Counted from the stretch's first letter, positions 10,721 through 22,569 are shown. The stretch is DNA of 30,000 nucleotides from Cristatella mucedo (GCA_009760855.2 WPIO01000043.1:3022501-3052500), one strand, 5' to 3'. The notes: generated by a model not told the origin, from the sequence alone. Made by a program: numbers and translations.

Positions 10721-11022
10721 GGCGCTGAAGAAGCGCCCGCGGCGGGTGATGAGCGAGGACGGCGCTCACGTGCTCAACATCTGGTTCATCCCGCACCACT
10801 CGGAGGCGCTCACCATGCTCAAGCGGCTCGACGCGGAAGCGGCGCGAGTCGCCCTGTCGCACCTCGTCGCCGCCGTCGGCGCCCTGCACCACATCATGCA
10901 GCAACTGTGCGCCCAGGCCCGACTCGGCGGCCGACGTGGCGGTGCCAGCCGCCGAGGCGGCGACGGCGCGGCCGGCGACGGCGCGGCCGTGAGCGCCGAC
11001 TGGGGTGGCACCGAAGGCATAG
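10721..11022 (+). CDS. Exon E9, Ala/Gly/Arg-rich 3' part
   Basis: After cgtctttgcag the frame reads ALKKRPRRVMSEDGAHVLNI, then WFIPHHSEALTMLKRLDAE and a helical segment with LHHIMQQLCAQARLGG. It ends in an Ala/Gly/Arg-rich stretch. The donor at 11023 (gtgcgt) leaves one base and matches E10. A competing donor at 10989 (gtgagc) fits the consensus better but breaks the frame. The last third has unusual, low-complexity GC-rich codons. Confidence 0.8.
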
Positions 11023-11979
11023 GTGCGTAGCAAGAGCTCTGCCAGCGAAGCTCTCCGTGCTCGACAGTGCTCGAGTGCGGCGGCTTCCTGTCCGCGACCT
11101 GTCTTCTTCATTCTTCCGTGGGGAGCTTTTCTTTCCCTTCGCTCGAGAAGAACCAAAAAATCAGGCAGCGACAGCTGTTAACGGTGAGCGGCGACAAGCT
11201 TTCGCAACGGCTAAAGCTTGCGCTCGCCGCCACCCGCCACCGCCGCCGCATAGCGATCAGCGCCCCCAGGCGGCGATGAGCTCGCGCTGTCGGTCGCTGG
11301 GCTGAGAAGCCAGAACGAGTTTTTCGGGCGACGACGACTTTGATCGCCGGGAATATACCGGGGAAATTACCGTTCGATCGCCTAAGCGCCCGGGTCGCAG
11401 CGGTGTAGCCAGGGCAACAGGGGGAAATAACCTCAATCTTTTTCCGCGTTCGCTGAGTAGCCGAGCTCGCGGGAGTTTCCGACCGCCCGCGAGACGACTC
11501 TTGGACGTTGGTGACGCTGCGTTTGTATTTGCGCATACTTAATCACTGCGGAAAGTCGTCGTTTAAATACCGACCAAAGGAATTAGGCGGGGTCGGTCTT
11601 TTCTGGCGTAAGCGTCTTGTCGCAACTGCTCCCGCCTGCGTGTGGACTAATGCTTCCTCTGAAGTGGACGAATGGTTCCTCTGAACGCTGTTTTCGTCCG
11701 CTCAATCCTTTGCTCTTCGAGACGCCCGAACGGATCTAAACCGCACGCGAACTCTGTTGAGCAGAAATCCAACTAAGAAATCGTTCGAAAAGGAATTAGC
11801 GTCGGGCTGCGGGACTAAGTTGACGAAATGGCATCATCCTCCCTGATAGCGTTTAAGACAAGAACGAATATGCAGCCGCCGAATTCTCCTCAGCGTAGAC
11901 GCTTATCTTACGTGTTTGGTGTTTGAGCGTCCGACCTTACTTCGTGTCTGATCTGGCAGCTGCGACGTCACATGCCTCG
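11023..11979 (+). other. Intron 9 first part, nothing recognised
   Basis: Unique-looking sequence. Frames open on both strands between 11067 and 11536 reflect GC content. Confidence 0.4.
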
Positions 11980-12105
11980 CTGGCTTGGACCAGTAATTAA
12001 GGTGCTCGCCCCGACCAATGTCTGGCCGAGGTCGTGGGCTCGCACCTGAATATAGATTAAGTTCTCTTAGGGTGCTATACAGATGAATGATTATTTATTA
12101 TTTCA
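11980..12105 (+). mobile_element. tRNA-derived SINE, family 1, sense orientation
   Basis: The head (ttggaccagtaattaaggtg, then ctcgccccgacc), the B-box-like gaggtcgtgggctcgcacc and the tail (gaatatagattaagttctct, then tagggtgctata) occur in the same order as in the minus-strand copy at 7925-8095. It ends in A/T-rich sequence. Confidence 0.65.
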
Positions 12106-12546
12106 AAGCCGGTGAACCGATCCTGGCCGGCGTGTCGGAAGCATTTTGGTTAGTGTATGGCGCTGTTAGCTCTGAGAATTTGAGATCCTAGGTACAGACA
12201 CATCCAGGGCTTTCTTCTAGCTGTGAAGCTGGCGTTTACTCGCAGCTTGGTACGTCTCTCCCGGGTATAGCTTCGTCGAAGACGGCTGACAGCGCCGTTC
12301 GAACCGACCGAAAGCGCTGACATCGTCACTGCTCTTTGGTGCCGAGTGTCTTTCAAGCCGGTATTTTCGCTGACCGGGAATACTTACGTCTGTAGCCCGA
12401 TGGCGGCGATGTGGGCTTCTGTGCTGCTCCGCTATAGCTTCGCCAGGCGATGGCTCGCTGTCACAGCTCGCTCGGCCTGCGAGCTTTCGCCTTCTGTCGA
12501 TCGAGCTCGCATCGCCGAGCGCTGCTTTTCCTTCGCTTCCGGTCAG

Positions 12547-12725
12547 GAGCCGAACTTCGCGAAATCCAGAAGCAGATGAACAGTCTGTCCAATCCGACCG
12601 ACCCGGCTGCAGTCAGCCGCTTCCTCGTACTTCGCCGCGACGTCATGTTCCTTACGGTGGACACGGCCATTCGGCATTCGATGCGAGACACGTTCCTGTC
12701 ATCCGGCAACACTGCTGCCTGCCAG
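12547..12725 (+). CDS. Exon E10
   Basis: Two bases complete a Gly with E9. Then come 59 codons including AELREIQKQMNSLSNPTDP and SRFLVLRRDVMFLTVDTAIR, ending NTAACQ at phase 0 before gtaggc. The acceptor (ttttccttcgcttccggtcag) is strong. The exon reads as amphipathic helices. Confidence 0.85.
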
Positions 12726-12844
12726 GTAGGCTGGCCTGGCTGCAGCCCGCTTCCTCCCCCAAGATGTCGGGAGAGCTCGCCGGAAGGGGTTATGCCGGGC
12801 ACACGTCGTGCGACCGAAACAAAATCAGCATGGTGTAGATAACG

Positions 12845-13032
<188 letters not shown>

Positions 13033-13698
13033 ACAGTGAGATTCAGTCCAAGCTTTAAAGATCATCCGGAAGTCGGTCGAGGAGCGCGGGGTCAATGAAC
13101 TCGCCTGAAACTGGGGGCTTTGATTTCCGCCTGGTGTCACTCGGCCGTCTTAGCATTCTGCCTTTGCTCGCTCGCCGTGCCCGTTTTTCTGTACCCCCGG
13201 CTTCCTGTACCCCTCTTTGGAGCGAAAGGACTAGTCATGCGACTATTCCTTTCGACTAGTCATCCGCACCAGTTCGCCAGAGACTGGCAAGCGGTAACCC
13301 GACCTGCGAAAATCACCATGACACCCCACGACTGCCGCTCGAGAGGGGCTTCACTGCGGGACGAAAACGATCGTCTTTGTTACTGGCCGACCTCGAGGCG
13401 GATATTCGATCTTGAGGAATGAGAATGTGGCCGACCTTGAGGCATAGGAGGCCGACCAGTGGCTCGCTCTCGATCTCGATCGGCCCCCAAACCTTTTCCG
13501 TCGCCGCTTCGATTTCGCGTCTAGACGAAGTCCGTCGCATTGCATATGTCCCGACCTCAGATCCTAGATTGGACTCTCGAGCCAGCGCCTCGGCTCGAAC
13601 GCCTGCCCCGTCGGCCGTTCGCCTCGCCCTGCAGACGCACGTGCGAGTTCGCTGGTCGCCAGGGAGCGTCTTAGCTTCTGCACTCTCGTCTCTCGCAG
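13033..13698 (+). other. Rest of intron 10, nothing recognised
   Basis: The sequence contains several open frames without support and ends in a CT-rich acceptor (cactctcgtctctcgcag). Confidence 0.4.
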
Positions 13699-13853
13699 AG
13701 TCTCGCCGCCGGCCTGCACCACGCGCTGCCGGCGCTCAGCAACGTGCAGCGGCCGGCACTCGGTAGCTGCTCGGCGTTCGACGTGCCCGAACCTCTCGAG
13801 GCGAGAGACGCCGCCTCGCACGCCCTCTACCCGTGGCGCAGCCTGCTGGGAAG
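13699..13853 (+). CDS. Exon E11
   Basis: It starts at phase 0: SLAAGLHHALPALSNVQRPA, then SAFDVPEPLEARDAASHALY and PWRSLLG plus AG. The donor is gtaaga. The frame fits exactly onto AACQ of E10, and the split Arg is completed by the A of E12. Hydrophobic/aromatic spacing suggests a folded helical segment. Confidence 0.8.
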
Positions 13854-15284
13854 GTAAGAGGCGCTGGCGAGTTCTCGCTCGTCTCCAGCCGCCACCTCAC
13901 GTGGACGTTCCCTCCCCTGTCACAGCTTTCCTGATCGGCCCTCTGAGCGCCGAAAGCAGTGGGGACAGAGTGGAGGGCGAGCCGGGTAGGCCGAAGCTGA
14001 GTGCGTCAGTCGCAGCCGGCTGGCAGGGAGCCAGTCCGCCCAACACCGCTCGAGCGCAGCTCCGCCGGCCGAGATGACAGCGGTGCGACCATCACGGAAG
14101 CTGACTACGCAGGATGCCGTGCTAATTGTCAGCTGCGATTGCTTCCCCTTTCGAGTTCGCACGACCGCTTGCCCTCTTCGGGGCAAGCGAAACCAACGCT
14201 GTCCGTAATGGAAATCCCGCCGATCCCTTTCGGCTTCACTGAGTGGCGGCGGCAACCGGACGCTTGTATCGCTTTCGCAGCACCCGAGGCCAGCAGCTGC
14301 ACGTCTGACACGAAGCAGTTTATCGCGAATTATCGCTCACCGAACCTTGCCCGGGATGTGCCGTTTCCTAATTCCACGACACTCATACCGAGCTTATTTG
14401 CCCGGCTTGGCTTTTATGTAGCGATCGCTGCCGGCCTCTCCTCCAGCCCGGATCTCTGTTAGGCTGGAAGAAGATCCACTGGGTACGAGTGAGAGCTGGG
14501 GAATAGGACCACGCTCCGCCCGAGCCCCCACCGCCTTTCACTCTCGCTCTCATGGACTCCATCCCTCCCGCGGCTGCGACGTTCTGCAGACTGCGAAGGA
14601 GGGTTCGTCCGCGAATAACCGAAGTAACCAAAGTAACCGAGCTGCGATAACATCCTGGTGGGCGCGGACGAAATAAGAACTGTGCGTTGTACTACCCAGC
14701 TTTTGTGCGTAGCAAATCGTTAAGACGTTCAGTGCTCTCGCGTCGAAAATTGCTATGGAGGCGCTGAAAGTAAATGACTGGCCGAAGACTTCGGGCCGAC
14801 GATAAAGATTTCGGCTATAGAGATGGCGACGATAAAGATGCTTCATGCGGCCCACGTCTTTGCGATGCGTATCAAGCGGCAGAAAGAAAATCTGCCGGGT
14901 GAGATACGCAAGCTGCTCTTGCGCCGCTACGGGAAACGAAGATGCTAAATCGGCTGACTTTAGACTTTTAACTCCGTTTTAACTTTCTGACTTTTGATCG
15001 CTGGGTCTCAGTATAGCGTTCAAGGGCTCGCATGTATGAGCCAGCGACAGCTCGCTGGCTGCACTCGAGGTAAAAATAAAGGTTAACTGGTCAAATAGCT
15101 TTGTTTTTATCTCTACTAATTAAAGCGAGAAAGCCCATCCGTCCTTCCCGCCGTCACGCGGCAAAATGGCGACTAGTACTTCTTGGTGTGACTGTAGCAG
15201 ACGTGTAATTCTGCTATGAATCCGAAAAGCGCGGAAGCGAGTCCGCAGGCACTGGGCTTTACTAGCGTCTGAAGAATTTTGACT
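13854..15284 (+). other. Intron 11 first part, nothing recognised
   Basis: About 1.4 kb without a supported exon or repeat family. Several overlapping frames (for example 14001-14462 and 14550-14855) lack domain or splice evidence. Confidence 0.4.
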
Positions 15285-15385
15285 GTTACCACAACCGGGC
15301 TTGCCTTAGGGATTGCCTGCGGCAGGACTTAAACTCACGACCTGGCTCGTGAAATGAGCACCTCGTTCGTGAGCTAAGACTCGCT
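15285..15385 (-). mobile_element. tRNA-derived SINE head, family 2
   Basis: The minus strand shows gctcacgaacgaggtgctca (A-box-like) and caggtcgtgagtttaagtcc (B-box-like). The plus-strand flank (ccacaaccgggcttgcctta) resembles the flank of the 9030 copy. Confidence 0.6.
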
Positions 15386-15803
15386 ATCGATCGTCCTCTG
15401 CATCGAGTTACCGCGTCCTAAAGTGTCTAGTCGCCGACGCCCTTCCACTCGTTTTCTCACCCTGCTCCAGCTACTGCGCTCAATTAGTTCAAACCTCAAC
15501 TGGCGGCCTCAAACCTCAACAGCGGCGCCCGGAAGTGGCCTAGCCGGCCCGGAAGAGTTCGTCGTGGCCTCATCTGTTGCGATTTGAGTCGGTGTGGGTG
15601 CCCTGCTCTCAAATCGCTGCGATTTGCTGCGGCTGCCGATTCGCTCCCGCCTCTGGCCGACCCGACGAGAAACCGACACCCTCCGCCGACGTGCATCGGT
15701 GGCCTTCGGTGCTAGTCCAATTTCGCAAGTTTTTCGTGAAATACTGCGAGATTACTGGTTGTAGCGGCGTGGGAAGAGAGCCATTTGCCCTTCCCCCTTC
15801 AGC

Positions 15804-16030
15804 GGGGGGGGGGGGTAGGGAATTTTGGATTTGGGGATTTGGTCCGCCTCCTACTCCTATGCCCCCGACCTTTTTTTTACTCTGTATGTCTTAGTTCACT
15901 CGATGAGCAGCCGCCGAATTGGTGCCGAATAAGCGTTGTGATTTTCGACCTTTAGCTTTTCATTAATTGCTGGTCTAGCCCTACATCATCAAAATTCGTG
16001 CAGGTCTTGCCCTCCTCCCCCCCCCCCCCC
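15804..16030. repeat. Poly-G and poly-C runs about 200 bp apart
   Basis: Twelve consecutive G at 15804-15815 and fourteen consecutive C at 16017-16030 lie in the same intron and are complementary. Between them no gene is seen. Confidence 0.9.
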
Positions 16031-16316
16031 TGGAAAAAAACGCCGACCTCGGCGTGCCTGGGCTAGAGCCGCGATCGCTTTCAAATGGCGTGCCTGGCGG
16101 CGGCCCTGAGATGCGACTCGGGCAGCTCTTAAAATTAATGGAGAAAATGTCAAAGTAAAGCGATTAAACGAGCAATAAAGCGAGCGACTCTTGTCGTCAC
16201 TGCTGCTCCCTTCGCTGCCTGCTTTGTGCGAAGACGTGAGTGCTGATGCTCCTGCTCCGCGAGCGAAGCCTCCCGGATCTTCTGCAAGCTCGCCGTCGCC
16301 ACCATCTTTTTTTCAG

Positions 16317-16406
16317 AGGAGGCCCGTATCCCATTATGCTACGTCAGTCGCATATGGTGGAGCACTTTTTGCAGATGTGTCTCAGCGGTCTGAGAGACGT
16401 TGACAG
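16317..16406 (+). CDS. Exon E12
   Basis: After a T-rich acceptor (ccatctttttttcag), one base finishes an Arg. Then GGPYPIMLRQSHMVEHFLQM and CLSGLRDVD follow, with two bases left before gtgagc. Another frame is open across the same block but does not fit the phase of E11 and E13. Confidence 0.85.
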
Positions 16407-17059
16407 GTGAGCGCTGGAAGGAGCCGGTCCGGAGCCGAGACCTGCAGCCGGCGCCAGGCGGCTCTAATGCGCCTGCAGAACGCCACTTCTTCCTTCCTCG
16501 GGCGCGCGTGCAAGATTACAAAGCTCGTTAACTGCCGAAGCCTTCGGGCTGTGTGCGCAGTGCATGGCCGTCCCTGCTAGCCGGCAGCGCTTCGGTCAGG
16601 CTAGCATCGAGTTCTACTCCGCCACGGTCACTCAGTTGCATTGCAATGAAGGAACTCGCAATCGCACTCAGGGAGACAGAGGCCGCTGTGGAGTGGCGCG
16701 ATGGAAGCCGGAGCACGTGACAAGCGGGCCAGCGGGCGCCCGCCGGCGATGCTTTTAGCCGATCTAGTGCAGCGCCATGGCGGCGGTGGAATGGTTGTTC
16801 TCGTCCCTCCGTCGCCAGCTCTCTGTCGCCCAGTGACTCGCTAATTTATCGTCTACGGAGTAGGGAGGGCTCGAGAAGGCAAAAACCGGTACAGCAGCTC
16901 AACTGGGTATGAAGGACCCAAGCGATTTCGGGCCGCGTGCGTCAGTGTATTTTCTTCTGTAACTGTCGATCAGCCGGTAGCCATTGCCGCTCCTTCAGCA
17001 ACGGAGACGCCCTGTGGCTGAACCTGGCGGACTTGCTGGGTAGCCGTGCAGCCATATTC
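16407..17059 (+). other. Intron 12 first part, nothing recognised
   Basis: GC-rich sequence without a supported exon or repeat. Confidence 0.4.
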
Positions 17060-18800
17060 ATCACCAGCTGCAGTGGCCTAATGACTTTTTTATTGGTAGC
17101 CCAGCTAAAATGAAATTGCAGTAATCTAGCGTAGACAGAACTATGAAGCTATTTAAATTTCTTACAAGCCACCACGGTAGAAAGTCACTAATCTTGAGTA
17201 GGGATCGGATGGGATGGCTGACTTTGGTGGCAGTCTTCTTATTGAAGCCTTCTAATTTGAAGTGTTTTTTAAAGAGGACGTCTAAATTTCGAGCATATGA
17301 TGAAGGTCGTATATCAATGAGCATCACCAATTAGAAAAGCAGAGTCTCCTAATCCAGCCCCGCGGTGTGTTGGCCTGTGATTAGCAGTTTGGTTTTTACT
17401 GTCGTGTAGTTTAAGGAAATTGACCGGCATTGAGGACGATTACATTTCCGCCAGGCAAGCATTCAGCATGCCAGTCACTGCAACTGATCCAGCCGGTGGC
17501 ATAAATGCAGCTATAGCTGATTACCATCAGCTATAGTAGCGGTAGCCGATCCCACGTGCCCGAATCTCTTCTCTTCGAGACTCGGTATAAATGGAAGCTG
17601 TGCACAGAGAATGGGCCCGTGTGTGAGACTCAACAGGTGACCGATCTGCTAGATGAGACTTTGGCCACCACACGATACGGATTGAACAAGATCGGGCAAG
17701 TGAGATTTTAACCACGCCGGTTCTTCGTCTGCCAAGCCGGTAGAACTTCTCAATCGTGCAAGTTGGATCGTGCAAGTCCTGATTAGTATTCTCGAACGCA
17801 GCTGATTGATTCAGCAGGACCAGGGCATTAGCATGACCGCCATCGTTGCTGATAGCACATCGCTGACCGCACGCATGAGAGCAGTTTCAGTCGAGTGATA
17901 TCGATTGAATTGAACCCCGACTGACATTTTTCGGTCCATTCATAAATTACAATACGTGCTAAAAGCTGCTTAGTGGCGACAATATGTTCGAGCCTTTTTG
18001 ACCAAAAAGGAAGAAAAGAAACTAGTTTGCTACGATCTTTGAATCAAATCCAGGCTTTCTGAGTATTGGTCGAACGATGGCTGATTTGAAAGACTCTAAA
18101 ACGTCAACTTTAACTATAGAAGCATTTTATAACCTGAGTTATTACTGAACTGAGTTTGGCTTCCAGTGAAAACTGGAGAGGGGATGTGTCGGATCTTCAG
18201 GAGATGAGCTTTCTTTTTACTAGACTTGATTAAATTAGCCACCTCGAATGTAGAATTCTTGGGAAGTTTTCTTAAAGAAAGTCACACGGTGCGACTCGAC
18301 AATTTCTTTAGTATGAGGGGACTTTATGGAGGCACAAATATGTGCAATTTCTTTGCTGAAGAAGACTGAAAAAATTTCGAATAAGCCGTTAATATCTGTA
18401 GTGAGACCTCTCAGAATTGGCAAGCAAGCGATTGTCTGTCGCATCAATCTATTTTGGGTCTGGCTGACAGGACTTCTCGAGTAAAAAAAGAAGCCCTGGC
18501 TTTTCTAAGCTTCCGGATGTAGACACGGAGGGAGCCTTTAAGATCGTTGTCAGACCCAGACCTCATAAAGCAGTGTTCAAGCCTTCACTTAACATCGCGC
18601 ATCTGTTAAGGGTTTTTTGGTAAATTTAATCGAATCTCCGTGACCCTGCTCACGGAGCAGACAGACAGAATATATGGGAGAGCATACTCGCCGAGAGCAT
18701 TTTTAAGTTTCAAGTTAACTGCATCAATGAGGGGGATCGAGGGTGCCATCCGAGTCTGTGCTCAGATCATGAAGACCTGTATCACAACGTGACAGCGAAG
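17060..18800 (-). mobile_element. Degraded LINE, partial reverse transcriptase, antisense
   Basis: On the minus strand 17330-17061 encodes an RT thumb-like segment with SSYARNLDVLFKKHF and STLDYCNFILAGLP, typical of CR1/L2-like LINEs. Further 5' (18447-18235), GLFEIFSVFFSKEIAHICAS resembles the linker between endonuclease and RT, and fragments near 18480-18560 (LKGSLRVYIRKLRKAR) precede it. Stops and frameshifts separate them, and the catalytic RT core is not readable. It is a dead copy in intron 12. Confidence 0.6.
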
Positions 18801-19304
18801 GACGACTGGAAAGACTGCGTCAGATGCAGCTGGTGATGAAAAGATGTGGGTTCGCGTAGCAATTTTGGATTCTGCAGTGTAGGACTCGCAGAGGGAAAGC
18901 TTCAATCGCCAAAACCCCAGAGCCTTGTGTGACTCCTGCCCAGAGGTTAGGTGTTAGTACTTCACAGCCCAGGTCACGGGTTGTGTAGTCCTTGTATCTG
19001 GCGAGTCTTTGTTGCACAGTGCAAGCAGAGTGCTAGTTGCTTAGGCTCTTCTGCCTGCGCTATGTAAATGAGACCTTTGAATCAGCTGGCCTCTACTTGT
19101 TTGTAACGCTCAAACTGACCGGCCACCAACATCGGACAGCGCTTGCGAAAGCGAGCCGGCGAATGTCCGGCTTGCCGTCTGTGCGTCTGCTGCAACGATT
19201 GCTCCCCTTAGAAGCCCGAAATGAAAAGTTACAAATTGGAGAAACGAGAATGCCGAACGCCTGCTAACCTGCCAGCCGCCCTGTGTGCTTTTCGGCCGCC
19301 ACAG
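18801..19304 (+). other. End of intron 12, nothing recognised
   Basis: No exon or repeat is recognised. It ends with the acceptor ttttcggccgccacag for E13. Confidence 0.4.
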
Positions 19305-19515
19305 GCACGTCGCGAATGGTGAGATCCTCGGCGTGTCGCTACTGTTTGAGGACGTACTGGCCGCCGGAAACCAGGACAGCTCGACTTTTATCGCGCTCAG
19401 CCTGCCACTGCCCGAGAATGACGACGCATCCATGGTCACGAGTATGGCGTCGCTGAAGACGTCCAAGAAGACGGCGCTGTCTCGACCGACGAGCTCCTAC
19501 TCTGTGGTGTCATCC
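19305..19515 (+). CDS. Exon E13
   Basis: One base makes Arg with E12, then HVANGEILGVSLLFEDVLAA, FIALSLPLPENDDASMVTSM and a Ser/Thr/Lys-rich end (SLKTSKKTALSRPTSSYSVV). The donor at 19516 (gtgagc) gives phase 0, matching E14. A second donor at 19526 (gtacgt) would leave one base and not fit. The join at LRDVDR/HVANGE is smooth. Confidence 0.85.
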
Positions 19516-19857
19516 GTGAGCAGATGTACGTACACGTGTGCGTGGCAAAGCTATGTTCGTTATACCTCTCCGACCCCGAGCACATCTCTGTCGTCGCTTC
19601 ACCTGGCGACTCAGCTCCACCGAAGTCCGGCTTAGATGTTGAATAGGCGAGAAAGGGAACGTTGAGCGACAGGGGAGTCGCTTACGACCTGCTCGTTCGC
19701 CAAGCACCCTCGCCAGCGTCACTTGTCTTATAAGGATGGGCAAGTGAGCTGTATCACATTGATCACTGGTCGTCGTATTTTTCGGGCGATCCGTCTTACC
19801 CTGTGTGAATATCTTCATATGCCGATATGTCAATCGCAATCGCTCTGGCTTTATGTG

Positions 19858-20155
<298 letters not shown>

Positions 20156-20904
20156 ACTTCCTATCTGTCCCTTCCTATCAATCTATCTCACTTCGTTTTC
20201 CTGGGCATGCAAGGATGAGCACATCTTACCTTCTCTCCCGAATTGATGGCTGTATTTAAAAAGGTTCATCGCCTCAATCTAATCTAGCGACGTCTTAATG
20301 AAGCCCCTTATGAATGAGCTCCTGATTGATTGTGGCGAAATCCATTCAGCAAACTTTTACGAGTAGGACATCAGTGATGCAAGCGAACGCGACTAAGTCT
20401 AGATGCTGACGAGCAGATAAGCCGTAGCTTATCTATGAAGGGGCTTGCCACACTCATGAGAATCATTCAGCGCTCATCGTCGCATTCCCTCGTGAGTACT
20501 AGAGTAACTACCGGCGTCAGTAAGAGCTTGTTTCGTGTTGCACACAATTTTCGCAATGCGACCGTGTGCCATTCCAGAGTCCTGCCTGTGGACTAGCCAC
20601 CGCTCGACGGCTCCCGACCTTTCTGGAATCCCTGGCCCGGCGAGTCGAGTCTAACGCTTCACTCGCACGACGCTGGCAGGGCTTCAGCCGCCACTTACAA
20701 CGTCAAGTCGCCGTCACAGTTCCGCCCCTTCCCCCTCAGGTCTGCTACCGCCCTCGTCCCCCCTACCGTCAGCTCGGCTGTGTCTCGCGATTTCAGTGCA
20801 GTTTTGAAACACCGTCTGTTTGAATCGCCATAACTCTCAGCCGAGCTGCAGCAGACGAGCGTGTTGGTCTCGATGGCTAGCCCCTCAACCGAGCTCGCTC
20901 GCAG
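20156..20904 (+). other. Intron 13, remaining part, nothing recognised
   Basis: No exon with matching phase was found here. If the short form of E14 is used, the intron continues to 21228. Confidence 0.4.
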
Positions 20905-21228
20905 GGCGCCGAACTTCGTGCAGCCCTCGCGAGCCCCGCGGCTGGTTTTGCCCATTCAGAAGCTTTCCCTTTCGCCGCCCAGCAGTGCGAGCTGCTCGGT
21001 CGAGCCGCCGAATATTCGAGCTCGAATGTCGCTTCGGCAGACGCCCATTCGAGGGCGACTGCTGCTGCTGCTGCTGCTGCCGCGGCGGCAGCCGGGCTTC
21101 AGCCTCAGCGGCAGCAGTCGGAGCTGCCGCCAGCGCTCGCTATGCGATCACCTCCCGCCTCCCCGACTGCTGCAGCCGGAGCGAGCGGACCGCGGAGCTC
21201 CAAGGTAGCCACTCTGTCGAGGACTCAG

Positions 21229-21365
21229 CAACCACTCGAGTCGTACGAGCTGCTAAAGCACTTCCTGCTGCTGTGGAAGCGCTTGGAAATCCTCAAGCTG
21301 GACTGGGGCCGTCGCCGCCTCGGCGTCCAGTCCATCGACGATAGCGCCACTTACAGAGAGTACAG
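21229..21365 (+). CDS. Exon E14 core (possible 5' extension from 20905)
   Basis: The core reads QQPLESYELLKHFLLLWKRL, then EILKLDWGRRRLGVQSIDDS and ends at YREY plus AG before gttcgg. Its frame is open upstream to 20881. An acceptor at 20903-20904 (gctcgctcgcag) would add 108 codons at the same phase, and the acceptor at 21227-21228 (gaggactcag) gives the core alone. The extra segment is Ala/Ser/Pro/Gln-rich with an 11-Ala run at 21061-21093. The core is secure; the start is not. Confidence 0.75.
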
Positions 21366-21672
21366 GTTCGGATCGGATTGTGCAGCCCACGGCGATGTGG
21401 CATCTGCCCCCTTCCAGCGGCTGCTCCACTGCCGGCGCCATTTTGCTTGAGCCACAGCTACCTCGTCATCATCACATTTTCTTGCCGGCACCTAGTTATA
21501 CTTGCCGTGTATTCGCCTATCGGATTCGCACACTGGCCAGGCAGCAACGTCCACCGTGCCTGCAGCCAAGCTCTGCAGCCGTCTTGGGACTGATGTCGAA
21601 TATCTGGCTGGCTTATGTAGATTGTCTAGTCAACTGGCGCCTGCCGTCTGTCGAGAAACGATTGGTGTTAAA

Positions 21673-22300
21673 ATGATGATAATAATAATAATAACAATAA
21701 ATATAGGAAGTCATTTGCTCAGCACCCTAAGATAACTAAATCTTTAGGTAGGGATATATACACGGTATCGTGCTAAGAAAACGTGCACAGTACGTAGAAA
21801 TGCACGCAAGAAGCACACAAGAAAACACTCAGGGCCACCGGCTATTAGGCACCTTGGTTAGGAACACTCGCAGAAACGAGCTAAGGTGTGCACGCAGGAA
21901 TAAATAAAGTAAGCTCGCTAAGGCGAAGGTACAGCTGACCGGAGCGGGTACGTCTTTAGCTGAGACTTAAATCATGCTAAATTAGTTCTAGTGGCGACCA
22001 TAGCCGGTAGCTAGCTTCAGGCTTTCGGTGTCTAGAAAACGAATAACCAATCGCCAAATATTTCAAATCAGTGACGGGAACGGCAAAACGACCTGAAGCG
22101 GAGCTGAAGTTGAGCGAGAGTACACTGCACGAGAGCAATTGAGCATGGGGTAGGATTGGTAGACTGGTATTAGCTGGTAGCAGCTACTCGTACACTGCCA
22201 GAGATAGTCCGATTGAACTCGTTTCGATGCTCAATAGGGAGCCTGCGATTCTCAGAGGGCAGAGTGTGATGTTGTACCTACGCCGTCGACGAATCGCCTA
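21673..22300 (-). mobile_element. Retroelement 3' region, antisense, decayed
   Basis: ATAATAATA repeats at 21676-21703 are followed by cagcaccctaagataact and aaatctttaggtaggg, resembling the SINE/LINE tails. Sequence further right has the style of a LINE 3' region but no readable protein. Its right end is unclear. Confidence 0.4.
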
Positions 22301-22569
22301 CACACGGGCTAAGGAGTTCTGCACCGGCTTTGGACAATTAGGGACGCAAGTAGGTTGTGCCGAATGAAGAGTATTATTTTGGCTTCGACTAGGGGCACTG
22401 GCCGCGATCTCCAAACGAGGGGTATTATTGTTTGTTGAAAAAGTTCCTCACCTGAAAGTGGGACGACTTCAAATCCGACTGACAGTAGATTTCCATTTTC
22501 GCTCTGACGCGACCGAGGCCCTGAACATCGAAGCGCTGAAAGACGCGATCGATAGGTCGGAAGGCGATA

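Noticed and set aside
10557-11156. A 199-codon minus-strand open frame
   Set aside because: It is the antisense shadow of GC-rich exon E9.
20820-21344. A 174-codon plus-strand frame with poly-Cys
   Set aside because: It is an alternative frame of the GC-rich E14 region; the frame giving the helical LLKHFLLLWKRL segment is the one that joins E15.
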